DNA of 59,793 nt from Cognataquiflexum nitidum (GCF_022538055.1 NZ_JAKZAM010000034.1:1-59793), one strand, 5' to 3'. Shown: positions 33,587 through 42,810, numbered from the stretch's first letter. Numbers and translations are program-made. The notes: generated by a model from the letters alone, not told the origin.

Positions 33587-35179
33587 TCATTGCTCTTCCC
33601 ATCCATTTTTGTTGACTGAGAATCCGAGTTTTTCCAAGCCTGTGGAGATTTCAGGTGCCTGCATGAACAGCTTCCAACCCAAGCCTGTCCGGTAATTTTC
33701 GATCATGCCCACTATTGGTCCCTGGTCAATTGCAAGATATCTTTTTGGGAAAAATTCATGTTCCGGACTCATGGCATCATAGAAACCATATTTTCCAAAA
33801 ACCTTGTCACCGTAGTTGAAATACAGGTTTTTCAAGACTTTCATAGATTCTTCATAGGAATAAGGGATGGAAGAAAGTGCCGCAGTCGGAGAAATAACTC
33901 CCGTATCATTTCCCGGATGGTGGGCATTATAACCATTGGTGGAGTAGGAGGCAGTCAATCCCCAAAGATCTTCTCCATATCCTTTAAAGTTTCCTGGATT
34001 TGCTATACACCAAGCCCGATTGATCAGGGTTTGATTTTGGTTTTCCTGCCAATAATCGGCATACTCATCATTCAATCCCCTTGGATCCAAGCCCATGTAA
34101 GAGTAATGAGCCCAAAACAATGGACCTCCCATTTTTTCGGCATAATTGTGTCTGAGCTGTAAAGGCAATCCAAAGGCTTCTACCGGATTTTTGATATCGC
34201 CTGATCTTGCCCAACCTTCATGGTATGCAGGAGGATCGATGGTAAAAGTTGGTGAAGCTGCCGCCAGGACATAGGTGATCAGACATTCATTGTATCCTTC
34301 CAATGGGAAATTCATTTCCCATCCAAAGTTGGGGGACCAATGCCAATACAATTTGTTTTCCCCGTTTTTGGTATGAAAATTCCACTGCATCTCTTCCCAA
34401 AGTTTGTTGATCCTTTGCGATAATGCCTTTTCATCGTTGTTCCCGTTTCGGTAATATTCCCTTACCGCTAGGAGTCCCTGCATCAGGAATGCGGATTCTA
34501 CCAAGTCTGCGCCATCGTCTTTTGGAGAAAAAGGTTTGGTTTTGCCTGTTTGGCCATCGATCCAATGTGCCCATATACCGTGGTATCGGTCAGCTTTTTC
34601 CAAGAAAGTGACCATTTTTTCAAAGTGTGCAAGTCCCTGTTCTTTGCTTATCCAACCTCTTTCAATTCCTGCTATCAATCCAAAAATCCCAAATCCTGTT
34701 CCACCTGTTGTGACAATATGGGCATCATTTTCAGGGTATTCGCCATCAATATGAATCCTTTCAGGCGCCATTCCTGAATTTGGTTCAGCACCATGATAAA
34801 AATACCTGAAGGTGTAAAATTGAACCATGTCCAATAATTCTTCCTCATTCATTTCACGGGTTTGGGTGGTTATCTGTGCGATTTCCTTCTTCCCTTTGTT
34901 GGTGACTGCTTCAATTTTATAGTCTATTGGCTTTCTTCCATCTTCCTTATTCATCCAAAAATCCATCAGCAATGTGTCCGAAGTTTCTGCCCTTTGGGCA
35001 AATTCGCCTCCATCCAAACTGGCAAAAATCAAATAAGAATTTGCTCCCTCGATTTTTGGCCATTGGAGCTCAATGTGGCTGTCATAAGGAAACACCCGGA
35101 TTTCAACTTCTTTTTGATTGCATGAAAAGAAACCTGATAAGGCAAGCAGGCAGCTGATAAAAATATGTCGGATTTTCAT
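33587..35179 (-). CDS. GH144-like glycoside hydrolase lipoprotein
   Basis: A 530-residue lipoprotein. The signal peptide ends in a lipobox-like SGFFSC with Cys20. A fibronectin-like region (about 28-110) is followed by a large alpha/alpha-barrel domain with FRYFYHGAEPNSGMAPERIH, VTTGGTGFGIFGLIAGIERG and YSTNGYNAHHPGNDTGVISP. This resembles the glycoamylase-like/GH144 family, whose characterised members are endo-beta-1,2-glucanases. The specificity is inferred. The start overlaps the penicillin-acylase stop by 4 bp, so the genes are co-translated. Confidence 0.85.
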   Translation of the reverse strand: MKIRHIFISCLLALSGFFSCNQKEVEIRVFPYDSHIELQWPKIEGANSYLIFASLDGGEFAQRAETSDTLLMDFWMNKEDGRKPIDYKIEAVTNKGKKEIAQITTQTREMNEEELLDMVQFYTFRYFYHGAEPNSGMAPERIHIDGEYPENDAHIVTTGGTGFGIFGLIAGIERGWISKEQGLAHFEKMVTFLEKADRYHGIWAHWIDGQTGKTKPFSPKDDGADLVESAFLMQGLLAVREYYRNGNNDEKALSQRINKLWEEMQWNFHTKNGENKLYWHWSPNFGWEMNFPLEGYNECLITYVLAAASPTFTIDPPAYHEGWARSGDIKNPVEAFGLPLQLRHNYAEKMGGPLFWAHYSYMGLDPRGLNDEYADYWQENQNQTLINRAWCIANPGNFKGYGEDLWGLTASYSTNGYNAHHPGNDTGVISPTAALSSIPYSYEESMKVLKNLYFNYGDKVFGKYGFYDAMSPEHEFFPKRYLAIDQGPIVGMIENYRTGLGWKLFMQAPEISTGLEKLGFSVNKNGWEEQ

Positions 35180-37605
35180 GGGATCATTGGTTTTAAGTAG
35201 ATTCGCTCGATTGCGTTTTTTTTGACTCTATCGTATCCGAAAGGTATATTGACAAACTCGTCTGCCGCCCAAATAGGAAATAAATTTCGGTAAAATGGAC
35301 TATTGGGATTGCCTGATTGTCCGGGAGTATTGATGCCAATGGTCTTTTCCCAATTGCCGGTATCGACCACCATCCTAAAGGAAGCACCTGAAGTATTGTT
35401 GTCTCCATAAGCATTTGCACCGGGGGTAAAACTGTAACCACCTCTTGCCACCGGACCTGCATCCAATTTTTCCTTCCAGGCATCCGACAAGGCGGGGCTC
35501 AAAGGATGTGTAATGTAGGCGTGTTTGTAGGAAGTCTGACCGTATTGCCAGTTATTGCTGTTTTTACCCAGTTTCGATTCAAGTTCCTGAAGTGCCAATT
35601 CCAAGCAATTTGCGAGAAACTTGTCCCTTTCCATAGCAGCATTCCCTGAAAATAAGCTTTCTGGATGTTCTATCCAAGTTATCACACGGGTCATCTGTAT
35701 GCTGCCAACCAATTCCATCACCTCTTTAGGAACTGATATTTCCTTTATTTTTTCTCTGATTTTTCTTTCCCACATGACATAAATTCCTGCAGGAACAGAG
35801 TTCTTTTCCAGTTTGAAATCCCAATTCAAAAGCATATCCCTCAATTCACTGGATTCATTTTTCTCAAAAACAAGATCCTTTAAGTAGGGGACCAAGGTTC
35901 TTGCAGGAAGCGACAGATAGTCATTTTGAAGCTTTCCCATTTCGTCTATCGAAAAGTCAGTTCCTTTTCCTAAAACTTCCCTGACCCGGTCACCTCTGAA
36001 GGGATCAGCCCATTCATAGCCTAGGGCATTTTTATGTGGATAGTCAGCAGGAGTTACGTTTTCGTTGGCGGTGGCTATAAAACCATTTTCAGGGTTATAA
36101 TCATGTGGTCTCTCTGCGATGGGCAAGTAGCCGTCCCATTCCTTACTGCCATCTCCCAAGGTTGCTACCATACCCGAAAAACCATTTCTGATAGGTGAGA
36201 TTCCTGTTGCCTGCCAACCGATGTTCCCTTCCCTGTCTGCCCAAATCATATTTTCAGCGGGAATGTGGTTGTAAGTACAGGCATCTCTGAACTCTTCCCA
36301 AGTTGTCGATTGGTTCATTCTCAAGCTAGCCAAATAGGGTGCGCCACCCTTTTCAAGCCATGCACACTGTACTGCAACTGCTTTTTTCAAATCCTGATCT
36401 ACGAATGTCACAGGACCATGGATGGTATAGAAATGTTTCACAACAGCATTGGATTTTCCTTTTACTTTGATAGTATCGGAAATCACTTCCATCTCATGCC
36501 ATTTTCCTTTATGGAAATATAGTTGCGGATTTTCGGGATGAATGTCATAGATGCGCATGTCCTCGTTATCTGTTTCGAAAATCGTCAAACCCCAAGCTCC
36601 AAATTGGTTGTGACCTATCGAAATACCCGGAATCACAGGTTCTCCGCCGCCCACCACATCCCAACCCGGTGCATGGAGGTGAACCATATACCTAAGCGAA
36701 GGAACTGCGATCAGTCTATGGGGGTCATTTGCCATGATGGGATAACCACTTTCAGTTAATTTGCCACTGACTACCCAATTGTTGCTACCTATGGAAAATT
36801 TCTCAGTCTCGAGGGTTTCCTGAATGTCGGTTTCATAATCCAGTAATTGGGTTATGAATTTTTCGGGATTGTTTCGGGCTTCCGGGATGATGTATTCAGG
36901 ATAATAGGTCATGCTTTTGCGAAAAGCATTGTAGGGAGCAAGAATATCCTTGAACAGCAACTCTGTCGGGATAGACTTGTCAAGATCCAAGATGGGTTCG
37001 TTCGGGTGGAAATAGTGGATTTTTTTCGTTTTTTCAGCGCCGATGAGACTTACTATTCTGCTAAAATTCAATTCATCCCTGACGTTTTCGAGCAGTCCTT
37101 GATGGCGGGAAATAACGACTTCCCAAGTCCAAAATTCAGGCAAGATCCCCAAAAGCTTGAATTCTACAGGAAGGTTTTCCGGCGATTGGCGGGCTTCTGA
37201 AATGTAGGTGTTGACTCCTTCCACAAAGGATTCAACAATCAATTCACCCCTAGGATGATAATGGGCCAATTCGGATTTTTTGTCACCACGAAATTTGAAA
37301 AGTCTTACCCCTTTATCCCGATCCAATTCTTTTTCCCCGAAGATTTCTGCCATGGTTCCTGTGGCTTGCCTCCTCCAGATTTCAAACTGGAATAAGCGGT
37401 CCTTGGCAGCCATGTAGCCTTGGGTGAAAAAAAGGTCATGTTCGTTTTTGGCAAAAATATGGTTGATTCCGCTGCTGTCCCGAAATACTTCGACTTCCCC
37501 GTGCAGATTTTTTATGCTGAGTTGCTGTGAAAAAGAATTTTGATTTATTCCTAAAAGGAGGAGAAGTATAAATAAGATGTTTGGTTGTTTTTGGAGTTTT
37601 CTCAT
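35176..37605 (-). CDS. Penicillin acylase family protein
   Basis: An Ntn-hydrolase of 809 residues. I start at MRKLQKQ, just before a signal peptide (LFILLLLLGINQNSFSQ); a longer frame adds 28 unlikely residues. The propeptide is expected to be cut before Ser274 in SIGSNNWVVSG, making an alpha chain (about 28-273) and a beta chain with the N-terminal Ser nucleophile. VEVFRDSSGINHIFA near the N-terminus is family-typical. Relatives cleave acyl groups from lactams or homoserine-lactone signals; the real substrate is unknown. Operon with a GH144-like gene. Confidence 0.9.
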   Translation of the reverse strand: MRKLQKQPNILFILLLLLGINQNSFSQQLSIKNLHGEVEVFRDSSGINHIFAKNEHDLFFTQGYMAAKDRLFQFEIWRRQATGTMAEIFGEKELDRDKGVRLFKFRGDKKSELAHYHPRGELIVESFVEGVNTYISEARQSPENLPVEFKLLGILPEFWTWEVVISRHQGLLENVRDELNFSRIVSLIGAEKTKKIHYFHPNEPILDLDKSIPTELLFKDILAPYNAFRKSMTYYPEYIIPEARNNPEKFITQLLDYETDIQETLETEKFSIGSNNWVVSGKLTESGYPIMANDPHRLIAVPSLRYMVHLHAPGWDVVGGGEPVIPGISIGHNQFGAWGLTIFETDNEDMRIYDIHPENPQLYFHKGKWHEMEVISDTIKVKGKSNAVVKHFYTIHGPVTFVDQDLKKAVAVQCAWLEKGGAPYLASLRMNQSTTWEEFRDACTYNHIPAENMIWADREGNIGWQATGISPIRNGFSGMVATLGDGSKEWDGYLPIAERPHDYNPENGFIATANENVTPADYPHKNALGYEWADPFRGDRVREVLGKGTDFSIDEMGKLQNDYLSLPARTLVPYLKDLVFEKNESSELRDMLLNWDFKLEKNSVPAGIYVMWERKIREKIKEISVPKEVMELVGSIQMTRVITWIEHPESLFSGNAAMERDKFLANCLELALQELESKLGKNSNNWQYGQTSYKHAYITHPLSPALSDAWKEKLDAGPVARGGYSFTPGANAYGDNNTSGASFRMVVDTGNWEKTIGINTPGQSGNPNSPFYRNLFPIWAADEFVNIPFGYDRVKKNAIERIYLKPMIP

Positions 37606-37765
37606 TGTTCTTAATTTCTTGCCTGATACAAATAAATGTTCAGGGAGGTTTAATGTCCTTTTTAAGTTCTGAAAATATTTTGAATCCAATCAGAAAATTG
37701 GATAAACGGTCGAAACCATTCATCTTTATTTTTCAAATTGCCACCATAACCAAAAACCTTCAACC

Positions 37766-38185
37766 ATGAGAAACTTAATGATTTTGGCTTTTTCGCTGCT
37801 GTTGTTTGCAGCCTGCCAAGCTCCCCAAAAAGAAGAAAAAATTATTGAAAAAGTAATCGAAAAAGAAATAGTGACTATGGACAAAGCCCTGCGACATGTT
37901 GTTTTATTTAAGTTCAAAGATGGTACCACTGAGGAGGACATTCAGAAAGTGGTAGATGCCTTCACCGCACTTCCATCAAAGATTGATGTCATCAAGTCCA
38001 TTGAATGGGGCACCAATAACAGTCCTGAGGGATTGGATCAAGGCTTTACGCATTGCTTTTTCCTAACCTTTGCCTCTGAAGCAGACAGAGAAATTTACCT
38101 TCCACATCCTGACCATAAGGCTTTTGGTGCAGTATTGGGCCCACATTTGGACAAAGTGTTGGTGGTGGATTATTGGACTAAATAA
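37766..38185 (+). CDS. Dabb-domain lipoprotein
   Basis: A 139-residue lipoprotein (lipobox LLLFAAC, Cys17) with a Lys/Glu linker (about 20-38). A stress-responsive A/B-barrel (Dabb) domain follows: LRHVVLFKFKDGTTEEDIQK, IEWGTNNSPEGLDQGFTHCF and LPHPDHKAFGAVL. The fold forms dimers; the function is unknown. Divergent from the penicillin acylase gene across 160 bp and followed by a strong terminator. Confidence 0.88.
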   Translation: MRNLMILAFSLLLFAACQAPQKEEKIIEKVIEKEIVTMDKALRHVVLFKFKDGTTEEDIQKVVDAFTALPSKIDVIKSIEWGTNNSPEGLDQGFTHCFFLTFASEADREIYLPHPDHKAFGAVLGPHLDKVLVVDYWTK

Positions 38186-38203
38186 TCAGAAAGTAAAAAA
38201 ATT

Positions 38204-38240
38204 AAAAACTCCAACAGGTTCGTTTCTGTTGGAGTTTTTT
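38204..38240. terminator. Terminator after the Dabb gene
   Basis: AAAAACTCCAACAG (38204-38217) and CTGTTGGAGTTTTT (38226-38239) form a perfect 14-bp stem with an 8-nt loop. The symmetric A and T flanks suit both the Dabb gene and the convergent gene at 38274. Confidence 0.9.
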
Positions 38241-38273
38241 GTTTGATTTTTTTGGAAAAATTATATTCTCGGT

Positions 38274-38681
38274 TCAGTTTTTATTCATCGGCAACTCGGT
38301 ATTTACCTCGCCTTTTCCGCCTATTTCTATGATCTCATAGACGACAACTTCGCTTGCGCCTCTCCAAGGTAAAGAATTGAGGTATTCCTTGTACCGCAAT
38401 TCTACAAATTTTCCACTAGCACGCTCGAGTAACTCCACTAGTGCTTCATCCTGAACACTGAATCTAAACTCGTTGCTTTGAAGGGCACCGGCAGTAGGAC
38501 TTTGGAAACCTTCCTGAACGATACGGCCTTCCCAGGTTTTGAAGACATAACCCTTTTTCTCAAAATAATTAAGAGTGCCACCTTTGACGCCTTCACTGAA
38601 TACAAAGTAATACCTCCAGTAAAATACTCCCGCTAGGATAATGATAAGGGCAAAAATGCCGATTTTAACAAATTTGTTCAT
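38274..38681 (-). CDS. Small membrane-anchored conserved protein
   Basis: A 135-residue protein with one N-terminal helix (KIGIFALIIILAGVFYW) and a soluble domain. The domain contains EGVKGGTLNYFEKKGYVFKTWEGRIVQ, a conserved block I recall from small Bacteroidota proteins often mislabelled 6-phosphogluconate dehydrogenase. No dehydrogenase motifs are present. Probably membrane-tethered, facing either side. Function unknown. Confidence 0.8.
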   Translation of the reverse strand: MNKFVKIGIFALIIILAGVFYWRYYFVFSEGVKGGTLNYFEKKGYVFKTWEGRIVQEGFQSPTAGALQSNEFRFSVQDEALVELLERASGKFVELRYKEYLNSLPWRGASEVVVYEIIEIGGKGEVNTELPMNKN

Positions 38682-38867
38682 GTTGGTTGGTTTTTAGATG
38701 CTTTAAACAATTACAGAAATTGTGCAATTTAAACTATAAATCTGAAAACCAATTTCTCATAAATGCTTCAATTAAACAACAATTTGTTTAGGCATTTATT
38801 TTTACATCATCCTGAGCCAAAAATCAATTCAACCTGATGTCATTTAGGAAATTGACCATTGATTTTT

Positions 38868-38960
38868 TTAGGGTTGACCCAACTTTGTGTAGGATATTAT
38901 TAATCGACTACCCAACTTTTTCAACTCTTTCCTAAAAGTAGGAACAGCAATAATATTATA
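38868..38960 (-). pseudogene. Relic of a RelE/ParE-type toxin gene
   Basis: Downstream of the antitoxin on the same strand, one frame over, the sequence reads NIIAVPTFRKELKKL, the N-terminus expected of a RelE/ParE-like toxin. It then decays (GSRLIISYTKLGQP) to a stop at 38868-38870. There is no start codon at the expected site (AGC instead), and only about 30 codons of the usual 90 remain. Confidence 0.6.
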
Positions 38961-39162
38961 GCTCTTCTAATAACTGCTTTGCGGGAATGCCTTTCAGTTT
39001 GCCTTCTCTTACTAGCTTGAGTTCTTCCACTGCTTCTTTAATCTCTTCCATGAGTAAAGCCTTATCGTCAGATATTGTTGTGGCTTTTACATACGATAAG
39101 CCTTTAAGCACTTCGAGTAAGGGTTTGGCCCTATCATCTTTTATGTCTAATAAAACTTTCAT
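38956..39162 (-). CDS. Orphan antitoxin-like protein
   Basis: A 68-residue protein (start MKVLLDIKDDRAKPLLEVLK, end GKLKGIPAKQLLEEL) resembling a Bacteroidota type II antitoxin family normally followed by a RelE/ParE toxin. Here the toxin partner is only a short relic overlapping its 3' end, so the gene is probably an orphan. It may still bind DNA or counter a related toxin elsewhere. Confidence 0.65.
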   Translation of the reverse strand: MKVLLDIKDDRAKPLLEVLKGLSYVKATTISDDKALLMEEIKEAVEELKLVREGKLKGIPAKQLLEEL

Positions 39163-39522
39163 ATTTCAAATTTTGAAGAATTGATACTCATTGCCTTGTT
39201 CCTTATTTGTTTTGAACGTCTGCCGGCAATAGTTGCTTCAAAGTTACATAAGTAGCCGAGATACTCAATTGAATTGACAAATCAACCTTCGCTGTTTTTG
39301 GTGTAAACACAATTCCAATCTTGACCTTTTTGCTCCCAAAAACCATCTGATCTCACGATATCCCTTCACAGAGCTTGCCGAGGTGGATAAAAATGATATT
39401 TGGCTACCGGTGTAAAAGTGGATAATTATAATATTTTTTAAGGCTAACCATATTCAATGCTTCTTTCAAGTTTAAAATTTTTAACTTATCATTTATAAAC
39501 CTCTGACCTAAGAACTTGTCCC
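39163..39522. other. Intergenic region, possible very small ORF
   Basis: About 360 bp. On the minus strand 39203-39346 encodes a 47-residue open frame (start MVFGSKKVKIGIVFTPKTA, end LPADVQNK) with an AAGGGA-like sequence upstream, just before the antitoxin gene. It could be a small gene or a fragment. No other structure was noticed. Confidence 0.25.
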
Positions 39523-40827
39523 ATGAAAAAAATATTGTTTCAGTGGAGTGAATTGAAAGCGACTTTTTGGTTTGTTCCTGTCATTATCATCATCATTTCC
39601 ATCCTGTTGTCAATTGGATTTGTCTATCTTGATGGACTCATCGATGTGTCACAAGATGGCTTAGGTCGCTTCTTTTTTGTAAACAGTTCTGATTCTGCAC
39701 GGAGTATCCTTTCGACCATTTCCGGTGCGATGATGGGTGTCGCGGGAACTGTATTTTCAATTACCCTGGTGGCCTTGACGCTTGCCTCCTCGCAATTTGG
39801 CCCAAGACTCATCAAAAATTTTATGTATGTCAGGCTTAATCAGGTTGTACTTGGGGCTTATATTTCAACTTACCTCTATTGCCTGCTGATTCTGAATTCC
39901 CTCAAAGCAGGCGATGATTTCACCTTTATACCTTCAATTTCCATTCTTGTGGCGATAATTGCTGCCATTGCCAATATCATTTTATTGATAATTTTTATCC
40001 ACCGGATCGCTACCAGCATTCAGGCGGACCATGTGATCTCTGATATCTCGGACTTTATTTCTAAACAAGTTCTCACCCTTTTTCCTGAAAAAATGGGTGA
40101 GGAAAACCATACCGGAGAAAACGTTGATATTTCTGCGTCCATTTCAGGATATCCAAATCGTAGTTCAATAAAATCCACTAAAAGTGGCTATCTCCAATAT
40201 ATCTACGGGGAAACATTGATGGAAATTATTAGCCGTAATGATTCACTTCTTGATTTGTATCACCGACCGGGTGGGCACTTGGTGGAAGGGGTGGAAATTG
40301 GGATGCTTTATTCCAAAGGCAATTGGGAAAAAGAGGAGTTTGAAAAAATCCACGAGCAATTTGTCATCGGAAAAACCAAAACCTCACAGCAGGATATTGA
40401 ATATTCTATTTATCAGATGGTCGAAATTGCCGTTCGCGCCCTTTCTCCCGGAGTCAATGACCCTTTCACAGCCATTGCCTGTATAGACAATTTGACGGCA
40501 ACCATGTCCTATTTGGCACAGGCTAAATTTCCCTCAAGAAATCGATTTGATGGGGAAGGAAATCTTAGGATTATTGCGGATACAGTCGCTTTCGATGGAG
40601 TTTTGGATGCTGCTTTCAACCAAATCAGGCAGTTTTCGGCCGGTAGCCCTGCTGTAATAATCAGGCTGATGGAGTCATTGATTACCCTAAGTGAATTTAC
40701 AGATGAAAAACACAAAAAAGCTGTAATCAAGCATGCAGAAATGGTGTTGACCATCGGTAAGCAAACTATACAGGAAGAACATGACCAAGAAGATTTGATC
40801 AAAAGGTCCAAGAAGATTTTAAATTAG
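39523..40827 (+). CDS. DUF2254 membrane protein
   Basis: A 434-residue inner-membrane protein. About four helices lie in the first 180 residues (FWFVPVIIIIISILLSIGFVY; ISGAMMGVAGTVFSITLVAL; a third near 110; IAAIANIILLIIFIHRI). The soluble C-terminal half contains DIEYSIYQMVEIAVRALSPG and NDPFTAIACIDNL, which are DUF2254 hallmarks. Function unknown. Monocistronic; it lies at the left edge of the accessory stretch. Confidence 0.88.
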   Translation: MKKILFQWSELKATFWFVPVIIIIISILLSIGFVYLDGLIDVSQDGLGRFFFVNSSDSARSILSTISGAMMGVAGTVFSITLVALTLASSQFGPRLIKNFMYVRLNQVVLGAYISTYLYCLLILNSLKAGDDFTFIPSISILVAIIAAIANIILLIIFIHRIATSIQADHVISDISDFISKQVLTLFPEKMGEENHTGENVDISASISGYPNRSSIKSTKSGYLQYIYGETLMEIISRNDSLLDLYHRPGGHLVEGVEIGMLYSKGNWEKEEFEKIHEQFVIGKTKTSQQDIEYSIYQMVEIAVRALSPGVNDPFTAIACIDNLTATMSYLAQAKFPSRNRFDGEGNLRIIADTVAFDGVLDAAFNQIRQFSAGSPAVIIRLMESLITLSEFTDEKHKKAVIKHAEMVLTIGKQTIQEEHDQEDLIKRSKKILN

Positions 40828-41060
40828 TTGGTTGATCAGGGCATCAATATTTTTTTTCTTTAGACCAATTCGTGAAAATTGAATATTTTGATACTTGCAA
40901 ATAGTAACAGTAGGACGACTTAGATATTGATTCCTTTGCCAAAATGAATCAATGTAAGAATGAGCGTTGGCGAGAAAATGAGTCAAAATCCAAAACCTCA
41001 TTTTTTCAACCCATTCATTAAAATTTCCTATTAATTTTTCCAACCAATAAAACATCCCTC

Positions 41061-41303
41061 ATGAAAAACTACTAAATATTATCGATCCTATTTTTCTCAG
41101 TTTGCTTTAGTGCAATGTCCCAAGAAGATCCCTATAAATGGTTGGAGGAGGTAGAGGGTGATAGGGCCCTTGAATTTGTGAAAAAGCATAACATGATCAC
41201 AGAGAAATGCCTTAGCGGCCAAAAAGAGTAGCATGATATTTTAACAAAAGTATCGTTAATCCCATCACCCCGACCCGAAATTCCCAACCTGATTTCTATG
41301 TAA
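41061..41303 (+). pseudogene. Relic of an S9 prolyl oligopeptidase gene
   Basis: From ATG 41061 the frame gives a secreted-protein start broken by TAA at 41073-41075, then a signal-like segment (ILSILFFSVCFSAMSQ) and EDPYKWLEEVEGDRALEFVK. That block is the typical N-terminus of a prolyl oligopeptidase. A TAG at 41229-41231 follows, then decaying sequence to TAA at 41301-41303. About 80 codons of roughly 700 remain; the catalytic domain is absent. Confidence 0.75.
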
Positions 41304-41376
41304 TTAATTTTAGAGCGACATACTTTGGCGTTTCATCCTTCTACTTTTGAAAAAGAAACTAGAAAAAAATAGAAGC

Positions 41377-42534
41377 ATGAAAACAGCCTACCCAATAATG
41401 AACAATAGCGGAGAGAATTTTTTTGATCTTCAAAAGACCACTTCAAAAATCAACCTTTCTGAAGTATTTTCTGAAATGAATACTTCTTACCTGAACGAGT
41501 TGACGCTATTTGTCGCACATTATAATTGTATTCCTAATGTAATCAGCGAGATAGATATTGATTGCAAAAAGGCCAATGTCTGGTTTAGCAATAAGTTTGG
41601 AGCAGAAGTTAAAGCGCATTATTTCAACAAAAGGTACTTTGGTGGAAGTGTTAAAGCAGAATTTGATGATATTTATTATTTTTTGGAGGAAGATTTATTA
41701 GTTGATTTTGACACCAATTGTTCCATAGTTAGATTTTTATTCAGAAAAACTGACCCTTCAAGAATTGAGGAAATAATCAAAGGAATTAAAAAATTCAAAA
41801 AAGGAAATAGCAATCGAAAGCCTAAGATTTTATTGCTCGTGAGTGGCTTGAAAGGGATTTATACAGAAGCATTGGCAATAACAAAGCCGAAATTGAATAT
41901 TGAAGATAATTATAACGAAGGCTTTTATGAAGTTCATCGGGCTATTATAAAAAGACTTTCCAAGAAAAATGACAAGGGAATAATCCTGCTTCATGGGAAA
42001 CCCGGAACAGGAAAAACTTCTTATATCCGATACCTCATCGCATCACTTAAAAAGAAAATTATTTTTCTTCCGCCTAATATGGCAGGAGCCATCACAAGCC
42101 CAAACCTTATTTCCATTCTGATCGAAAATCCAAATTCCATCTTTGTCATTGAAGATGCCGAAAATATTGTAGTGGATCGGGAGCAGGATGGAGATTCACC
42201 GGTTTCGGCATTGTTGAATATTTCAGATGGATTGCTTGCTGACTGTCTGAATGTTCAAATAATCTGTTCTTTCAACATTGATATTTCAAAGATTGACAGT
42301 GCATTGATTCGGAAAGGAAGACTTATAGCAAAGTATGAATTCAAAGAATTAGAAGTGGCCAAAGCCCAACAGCTATCCAACAAACTTGGCTTCAATACCA
42401 TCTTTAGCAAGCCCATGCCATTGACTTCTATCTATAATCAAGAAGAGAGGGATTACCATCAAGCAAAAACAAGTAATCCTGTAGGTTTTCAACTTTTAAG
42501 CAAAAACAGGCAAGCCGAAAACTGTATAGAGTAG
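41377..42534 (+). CDS. BCS1-like AAA ATPase
   Basis: A 385-residue protein from the ATG at 41377; a TTG start 30 bp earlier is less likely. The N-terminal half (1-190) is not recognised. The C-terminal AAA module has Walker A GKPGTGKT (207-214), a Walker B variant IFVIEDAE with Glu259-Asp260 as in BCS1/FtsH-type AAA proteins, sensor-1 Asn300 in CSFNID, and the ALIRKGRL motif (Arg312, Arg315) as in BCS1. Likely forms a hexameric ring. First gene of the ATPase/zinc-finger/exonuclease/WYL cluster. The DNA is visibly AT-rich: 16 G+C in 41641-41700, versus 28 in 18241-18300 of tex. Confidence 0.8.
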   Translation: MKTAYPIMNNSGENFFDLQKTTSKINLSEVFSEMNTSYLNELTLFVAHYNCIPNVISEIDIDCKKANVWFSNKFGAEVKAHYFNKRYFGGSVKAEFDDIYYFLEEDLLVDFDTNCSIVRFLFRKTDPSRIEEIIKGIKKFKKGNSNRKPKILLLVSGLKGIYTEALAITKPKLNIEDNYNEGFYEVHRAIIKRLSKKNDKGIILLHGKPGTGKTSYIRYLIASLKKKIIFLPPNMAGAITSPNLISILIENPNSIFVIEDAENIVVDREQDGDSPVSALLNISDGLLADCLNVQIICSFNIDISKIDSALIRKGRLIAKYEFKELEVAKAQQLSNKLGFNTIFSKPMPLTSIYNQEERDYHQAKTSNPVGFQLLSKNRQAENCIE

Positions 42535-42558
42535 GCGTCAAATTGAATTCAAAAGAAA

Positions 42559-42810
42559 ATGGCAAATTTTTATTGTGAATATTGTGGAACAAAGTATCCA
42601 AGTGTGGCCAGTCTGACGAGTGCCCAATGTATGCGACATCCAACCGGGCCAAATAAAGGCAAGCACAAACTTTATGAAGGGAGCGAAAAACCACAATACG
42701 TCTGTAAATATTGTGGTACCAAATATTCTTCACTTCCTTCCTTGACAAGCTATCTATGCATGAGGCATCCAAGCGGTTCTAATAAAGGAAAACACGCACC
42801 AGCTTTATAG
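42559..42810 (+). CDS. Tandem zinc-finger-like protein
   Basis: An 83-residue protein made of two near-identical halves. Each carries YCGTKY with Cys-x2-Cys, then Cys-x2-His in CMRHP, then a GKH: first at Cys6, Cys9, Cys24, His27, His36; second at Cys49, Cys52, Cys67, His70, His79. Each half should bind one zinc. A linker, KLYEGSEKPQ, joins them. A role in nucleic-acid or protein binding is inferred. Lies 24 bp after the AAA gene and 3 bp before the exonuclease gene, so certainly part of the same transcript. Confidence 0.75.
   Translation: MANFYCEYCGTKYPSVASLTSAQCMRHPTGPNKGKHKLYEGSEKPQYVCKYCGTKYSSLPSLTSYLCMRHPSGSNKGKHAPAL

Noticed and set aside
40819..41055. 78-codon minus-strand ORF after the DUF2254 gene
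   Set aside because: Composition is not protein-like, it overlaps the DUF2254 stop, and has no start context or homologous motif.
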